Shown in pieces: positions 58,463 to 64,000 of a stretch of DNA of 64,000 nt. A model generated the notes under the pieces. That model was not told the origin of the DNA. It saw only the letters and a program-made list of their open reading frames with translations, and made no database searches. How positions within the stretch are numbered: position 1 is the first letter of the stretch; each line of letters starts with the position of its first letter. A program made the position numbers and the translations under genes. This DNA comes from Ananas comosus (Eukaryota > Streptophyta > Magnoliopsida > Poales > Bromeliaceae). Where the stretch lies: the NCBI RefSeq assembly GCF_001540865.1, contig NC_033633.1, positions 10,452,917-10,516,916 of the forward strand. Direction: 5' to 3'.

Positions 58463-58963
58463 AGCCGTTTCGATGATGGAGTTTCTGAATCGACGATCGA
58501 CCTCCGTTAAACTTGATCTAGCATATTTGAAGTTTAAGAAAATAATTTTTGTGATTTTTCGATATCATTTACCTAGCAATCGAATGGATTCAAATCAATA
58601 ATTTTTAACGGCTGAAAATAAAAATCTATAAAAGTGTGATATAGCAACTACAAATTTCGATCAGAAATATTGATTGTTGTAGATAGTATAAAGAATTTTG
58701 TATCAAAATTTCATCTGATTTGAATACTTCTACACCGTTAAATCTTGAAAACGGCAGATATCAACCATTAAAAAATTATGGATTTTGAATCCTTTCAATC
58801 ACTAGATAAATGATATAAAAAAATTGCAAAAATTATTTTCTAGAAACTTTAAATGCCTAGATCAAGTCTAACGGCGCGATCGTCGATTCGAAATTCCCAT
58901 CCATCGAAAACGACTCAGGAGCACAGAGGCCTTCGTGCTCGGAGAGCACAGCCAGCCCTGTTC
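58463..58963. mobile_element. Foldback MITE, long type, left end truncated
   Basis: Starts within the family at GAGCCGTTTCGATGATGGAG and ends GGAGAGCACAGCCAGCCCTG. The outer left terminus is missing where a GA repeat abuts. Inner segment orientation is reversed relative to 20241-20789. Confidence 0.75.
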
Positions 58964-59012
58964 TCTCTCTCCTCTCTCTCTATATAATAGATATAATATT
59001 TATATATTATAT

Positions 59013-59060
<48 letters not shown>
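58964..59060. repeat. (CT)n and (TA)n microsatellite
   Basis: CT repeats followed by a long TA-rich tract to about 59060. Confidence 0.85.
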
Positions 59061-59063
<3 letters not shown>

Positions 59064-59609
59064 TGCATGGGTCGCCTATCAAATGGTCACTTACTCACTT
59101 ATCACATTGCCACCTGGAAACTTTTCTTCTTATCGTGGGCATGTCGATCTCCTCCTGCTTTGATTTGTATGCTTAATTGCCTCAATTTCTAAGTTTTTAG
59201 ATGGCTATTATCATTGGACCAACAAATTATTGGTTAAAAGTATTTAAATCCCCATATATTATTATAACCAATTAATATATAATTAAATACTATTGTGAAT
59301 ATGAAGTTTTAGTGTATGTTCATACATACACGCTCTTCATCTTTTCCTAAATCTTAATCAACTAAGTTTTTTTTTGTTCTTTCCACTACATGACTCTTTT
59401 TTCTAAGTAAAGAAATTGTCTGATTCATCTGAATATTAGTGCAAATCATCAGCTAAGCTGTGATATAAATAAAATAAACTTAATACATAAACTTTACTAT
59501 TATTTTACATGAATATTTTCCTAAAACTTCATCTAATAGAAAAAAAAAATGAACATTAAATTGTCTAGAATCCTTTAGCTATATATATAGAGAGAGAGAG
59601 AGGAGAGAG
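59061..59609. other. No gene recognised
   Basis: AT-rich spacer. (TA)n and GA repeats at 59580-59610 precede the next MITE. Confidence 0.45.
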
Positions 59610-60163
59610 AGAGCAGGACTGATGTGCTCTCAGGTGCAGGAAGCACGGAGGCTTCCGTGCTCCTGAACTGTTTCTGATGATAGAATTTTCGAATCAACGG
59701 ATCGCCATTTGCAGAGACTTGATCTAGCTATTTGAAGTTTTTAAAAAATAATTTTTGCGATTTTTTGATATTATTTACCTAGCAATCGAAAGGATTCAAA
59801 ATCATATTTTAACGGCTAAAATAAAAATCTATAAAAAGTGATGATATAGCATTAAAATTTTCGATCAAAAATATTAATCTTTTGTAGATAGTATAAAGAT
59901 ATTTTGTATCAAATTTCATCTGATTTGAATACTTCTACACTTTTAAACTTGAAAAACGGCAGATATCAACCATTAAAAAATATTGATTTTGAATCATTTC
60001 GGTTACTAGTAATGAATACCAAAAAATCGCAAAAATTATTTCTAGAAACTTTAAATACTCTAGATCAAATCTAACGGAGCCGATCGTCGATTCGAAAATT
60101 CCCATCATCGAAAACGGTTCAGAAGCACGAAGGCCTCCGTGCTCCTGAGAGGCACACAGCCGC
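59610..60163. mobile_element. Foldback MITE, long type
   Basis: About 554 bases with ends AGAGCAGGACTGATGTGCT and GAGAGGCACACAGCCGCTC. GA on the left, CT/GA on the right. Same subfamily as 20241-20789. Confidence 0.8.
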
Positions 60164-60595
60164 TCTCTCTCTCTATCTATAGAGAGAGAGAGAGAGAGAG
60201 AGTTGAGCTCTATGCTTTAAAAACACATGGACATTTTTGTTTGTGCCTTTTAATCATAAATCGTCTTAAAATTCTTACAGCACTATTAATGAGGTATCCT
60301 AGAAGACTCTCGTTTACTAGTGCTGCAGCGACTGGAGACGATCCGAAATCACAAACTACTATATTCAATATAGCCATTATTAATGAACCCTAATCCGAAA
60401 ACTACAACAATAGCTATATTAATTCATTAATTATCCAAAAATAAGATAAGGCTCAAGGGTAACTCGAATTATGTAGCCCACAAGTCCACTAGAGACTTGA
60501 GGCCTTATCTTCAAAAACACAAATTGGGATCGATCAAATCATCACCAACCTCTTAAGTGTTATTCCGTGATATAAAACAATCGTTGCGTACCTAG
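60164..60595. other. No gene recognised
   Basis: CT/GA repeat at 60164-60202, then AT-rich sequence without a coding-like frame. Confidence 0.45.
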
Positions 60596-60900
60596 GCACC
60601 GTTTGTATCGGGGATAAGGGGCAGGGGATAATCGCCTCTATCCCCGCCTTTACCCAGAACACAAATTTTTATCCGAAAATAGTAGTTTCGGATACCGTGA
60701 ACATAAGCTGGGTATAACTGATCCCACAACACCTATTTTCCTATATATATTCTATATTATTTTCCTATCCATATATTCTATATCAAACGCTATTTTCCTT
60801 ATTCCAGAAACAGTCAATTTTCATCCAAAACCGCTATTTTCTTATCTCCATACTTGTACATATCCCAGTAATGTAGGTTGTTAACAAATACAGGTTCCAT
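60596..60900. mobile_element. Possible MITE with CACCGTTTG-type end
   Basis: The left end CACCGTTTGTATCGGGGATA and the right-end complement ACCTGTATTTGTTAACAACC are loosely inverted, and TATTTTCCT motifs recur inside. Ends and target duplication are not secure. Confidence 0.35.
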
Positions 60901-60959
60901 AAATGTATAGAACAGTTAGAAAATATTTTGTACGAAGTTAACTAAAGTTTTTTGAGTAG

Positions 60960-60999
<40 letters not shown>
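60960..60999. repeat. Poly(A) run of about 39 bases
   Basis: Homopolymer A, possibly the tail of an old retroposed copy or a simple expansion. No retroelement sequence is recognised upstream. Confidence 0.9.
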
Positions 61000-61000
<1 letters not shown>

Positions 61001-62279
61001 AAAAATATAGTACAAATTCGACAAAAAAAAGTACTTAAATTCCATAATTAAGCAAATCTCCGCAATTTGTAGAGCTAAGAGGTGAACTGCAAAAATTGAT
61101 TCCTCAGCTTCAAATTTTTAACCAACATTCCCTTTTGATTCTCAATATATTTAATTCAAGTTATATATTCGAGTCCATTTGAATGGAATTTTTTAAAAAT
61201 AAGCTATACTTTATATACACTCAAAGAAAAATGATATTAACGAAGGAATAGTGGCCGTTATAACTAAGCATATTGGTCCGCTAAAATTTTAATGACGACA
61301 ATTTCCGTCGCCATCCGTCTTAATCTTCTCTTCCGCTAAAACTTTATACGAAGGGCTTTAATTTCGTCACAAAAATATTTAACGACCGAGATCAATCCGT
61401 GTTAAATGATATATACACGACCCATATTGCTAGTAATAACACCATATTATTTGGTCGTTTTTTTATATAAAAGATATGCCAAATCTTATTGTTAGTGACG
61501 GATACAACTAAAATCACGAACTGGTAGTACCTGTCGCTAAAAAATATTTTCAGCTAAATAAACTAAAATCTAACACGAAAATTGTCGTCGATAAAAAAAT
61601 ATTAGCAATACCATTTAATGATTCACACACGCAAACTACCCTCTTCCGCTATATAATATAATATATATATATATATATAATATAAATTATAATATATATA
61701 ATATTTATATATATACACAACACATAAGAAGAGAGAGAGCAATATATTAACTCATCCGTGGCAGAGGGTGAAAAATATGAATAGACAATTCCAAACTAAT
61801 GAGAGAATAAATAAGAACCAATAATTGTCACATCCATAGTTTAAAAAGGTAAAAACTAACAAAGTATTGGAATTGTCATCCATACTTACATACAAGTCTA
61901 ATCATACCAACAAACTAAGCAACATTCTTAAACCATCAAAGTCCAAAATATGAAAAATCAAATTAAGAATAAAGTTTTGAGAGATTTTGGTTCCAACGAA
62001 GACCCAAAATGATTCAAAATACCTTGACGCACGCTAATCATCAACGTTGGATCAGATTTCAATCCTTCCAACTTATCACCATCATTACCTACAAAAAGAT
62101 AAGCGTATGTATTAGACTAGATGCACGAACGAATAATCATAATATGAAATTCCGAATTAATCTAACATGATTATCGTGAAAGATAGAAGAACTTTAACTA
62201 AGTCTATGAAATAAAGTATATAAAAGAAATTGGTGACAGAATGCATATTATAATAGACTTATCAAGTTTATTAAGGTAA
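61000..62279. other. AT-rich; CACTA-like subterminal motifs at 61250-61640; no gene
   Basis: GACGACAATTTCCGTCGCC, TTAGTGACGGATACAAC and CTGTCGCTAAAAAATA motifs resemble the repeated subterminal motifs of CACTA elements, but termini are not found. A TA tract lies at 61650-61715. Confidence 0.4.
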
Positions 62280-62640
62280 CTAGAGAATAATTAAAAACAA
62301 ACCTTCAAGGAAAGTGGAGGAGAAATATTATGATGTGCTGGAGCAATTTCCATTAATTTTGAGTTCCGCTCTCAAAAATTCCACATACGCAGTCCTAACA
62401 AGTGATGATTTTGCCTTCTGAGTTGTCACAGATTTGGCATTAGTATCAGCTCTAGAAGTAGTAAGAAGTTTAAAATCAGTCGGCTTCACACACACCCCAT
62501 ACAAACAACATGTTGACTGACATTGAAGTTCCAAACCATATTTTCAATGAGCTCTAATATTGGATAGTTCCGTTGCTGGATTGTGAGCTTCAAGAATTTC
62601 ATTCTTCAAAATAAAATTTAATATACAAAATAGTTATATA
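62280..62640 (-). other. Possible decayed exon, unrecognised
   Basis: A minus-strand frame from 62534 to 62328 has LYGVCVKPTDFKLLTTSRA and KAKSSLVRTAYVEFLRAEL. Extending upstream in the same frame, through a stop, gives KNEILEAHNPATELSNIRAH. Farther 3' on the same strand (62088-61985) is GLKSDPTLMISVRQGI. These read like pieces of one protein with introns, but I do not recognise a family and the in-frame stop argues for a pseudogene. Confidence 0.35.
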
Positions 62641-63754
62641 AAATGTAACAAATAGAACAATATAATAAATAGTCAGGCAAAACTTACATATTCTTGTTTG
62701 TATTACCCCTTCAAGTTGTCCACCTTTTTTCGAGCTCACAAAAAAATTGTCGGCTAACTTGGTGACTTACCAATCTTTGCACTCTAAAACAAAACTTGTT
62801 TCAAATCAATTAGACTACAACAAATAACTTCGCGATTAACTCTAACAACTTTTGAATAAGTGTATGCAATTAGATGAAGAGGATAAAAATAAAAATAGAT
62901 TTAAATGTAATAAATGTAAACAATACATACAATTTAGAAAAAAATAAGAACTTCATAATAAAAAAAAAAGATGAAGACAATAAAAAAAGCCATATACTAA
63001 TTCAGATAAACTTGAAAATGAAATCAAAAATGTTTTGGAATGCAACAAAGAAAAATGGATGCAAGTAAGTTGTTGGAAATTACAATTTGAGCTGCAAATA
63101 GAAATGCAAGTCCATATTTAAATTTACTTTATTGCAAAGATCAAGCTTCTCTTGTTTTCAATTACTGTCAAATCATTAGGTTTAGTTAAACAAGTTAAAC
63201 CACCACAGACTCTAATTGAAGGACTACATTAGTCGAACTGACTCTTAGCTTGACCATATTGTGTAAATATGATGATGGAAGGTGGAATTGTGTCCAGAAT
63301 CTTTGAGATGTGTATAGCTTTGGCTTTCAAGAAACATTCTGATCTTCATTGGAACAAGGTAAGATCTTCGAAGGTGCAATTATTTGATATATAAGTATAT
63401 GGGTCTATCAAAAAATTGCATAATTAGCATAATATATAATTACTAAAATAGGCAAATGGGTTCCCTTGTGAACATTATCTACTCTTAGTTTTCTTTAAAA
63501 TATATCCCACCTACACATGTGATAGGAGAGCATACCTTAATATATAATTAAATTTTCATGTACTAAGAGCAATGTTCTTTAATAAATTAATAAAAAGTAC
63601 GCGACCCAGACATGACCCTATTTTCTAGCAATTCTTCTTTCTATTCCGAGAAAGAAGCTTATTAATATAAAAAAACTTCTTTAAATTCTATCCATTCTTT
63701 TATAAAACCCCCCCCCTATTATTTTCAACTTTAACTGTATCTTTTCCGTGCACT
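62641..63754. other. No gene recognised
   Basis: AT-rich. A C run (63709-63716) and short frames only. Confidence 0.45.
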
Positions 63755-64000
63755 TTACCTTTTCTCTCTTAAGAGCTCCAAAAAATAAAACAGAAAAATA
63801 ATTAATAATAAATCAAAATCAGAAGTAGTAGAGAAGCAACCAAATATTGGGCAATAAGTGTCGGGGCGAGTGTTGGCCGAAATCACGCACACGCCGAGGT
63901 TCGGCGACGGCGCTAGCGATGTCGGGGAGTTTTGGGGCGACGTCGGCGAGCACGAGATCAAGCGACACACGGAGGTTTGAGGGCCGGCGGCAAACACCAA
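63755..64000 (-). other. GC-richer window edge, possible minus-strand exon
   Basis: From about 63860 to the edge GC content rises sharply. One minus-strand frame (open to the edge) gives a P/S-rich peptide. Another frame gives LRVSLDLVLADVAPKLPDIA, which looks more protein-like. A gene fragment may continue beyond 64000, but neither frame is identified. Confidence 0.3.

Overview
The window looks like monocot plant nuclear DNA, most probably pineapple (Ananas comosus) or a close bromeliad. The basis is a jacalin-related mannose-binding lectin gene whose deduced 145-residue protein closely resembles the pineapple lectin AcmJRL. The rest fits a plant intergenic region: AT-rich sequence, Ty1/copia elements with tRNA-iMet primer sites, a plant L1-type LINE, a tRNA-derived SINE, and many MITEs. 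The species is an inference from recalled family resemblance, not a search. I found no rRNA, tRNA, CRISPR or bacterial-type features.

Layout. 1-5 kb: AT-rich, with a small Mutator-type MITE that has a 9-base target duplication. About 5.2-9.6 kb: a long LTR-like block ending GGGGCGTGACA. 10.4-10.8 kb: a copia solo LTR. 11.0-19.4 kb: a complete but defective minus-strand copia element (LTRs, primer site, polypurine tract, 5-base target duplication) whose gag carries a 3.5-kb insert. The insert contains broken fragments of a ribonucleotide reductase large-subunit gene and a 3'-5' exonuclease gene. 20-21.6 kb, 39.6-40.9 kb and 56-60.2 kb: clusters of foldback MITEs sitting in TA/GA microsatellites.

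22.3-38.6 kb is the host-gene core, a tandem array of jacalin-related lectin copies. Copy A (23.1-24.8 kb) has complete exons but a TGG-to-TAG stop. A short 3' remnant lies at 25.1 kb. Copy B keeps only its promoter (27.0-27.7 kb) and 5'UTR plus first exon (34.0 kb), split by a nested insertion of two solo LTRs inside a MITE-like element. Copy C (37.1-38.5 kb) is intact. Sequence homologous to the 3' flank of copy A reappears near 52.7 kb, so about 14 kb of transposon DNA has accumulated behind copy C. That DNA includes a CACTA derivative, MITEs, a TRIM, a full-length LINE and SINEs.

43.1-50.1 kb is a full-length minus-strand LINE with a 14-base target duplication and an intact 1199-codon ORF2. 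Nearby SINEs share its 3' tail. 60-64 kb is AT-rich, with only unrecognised ORF fragments.

Only lectin copy C looks like a working host gene. Everything else is mobile DNA, its remains, or broken gene copies.
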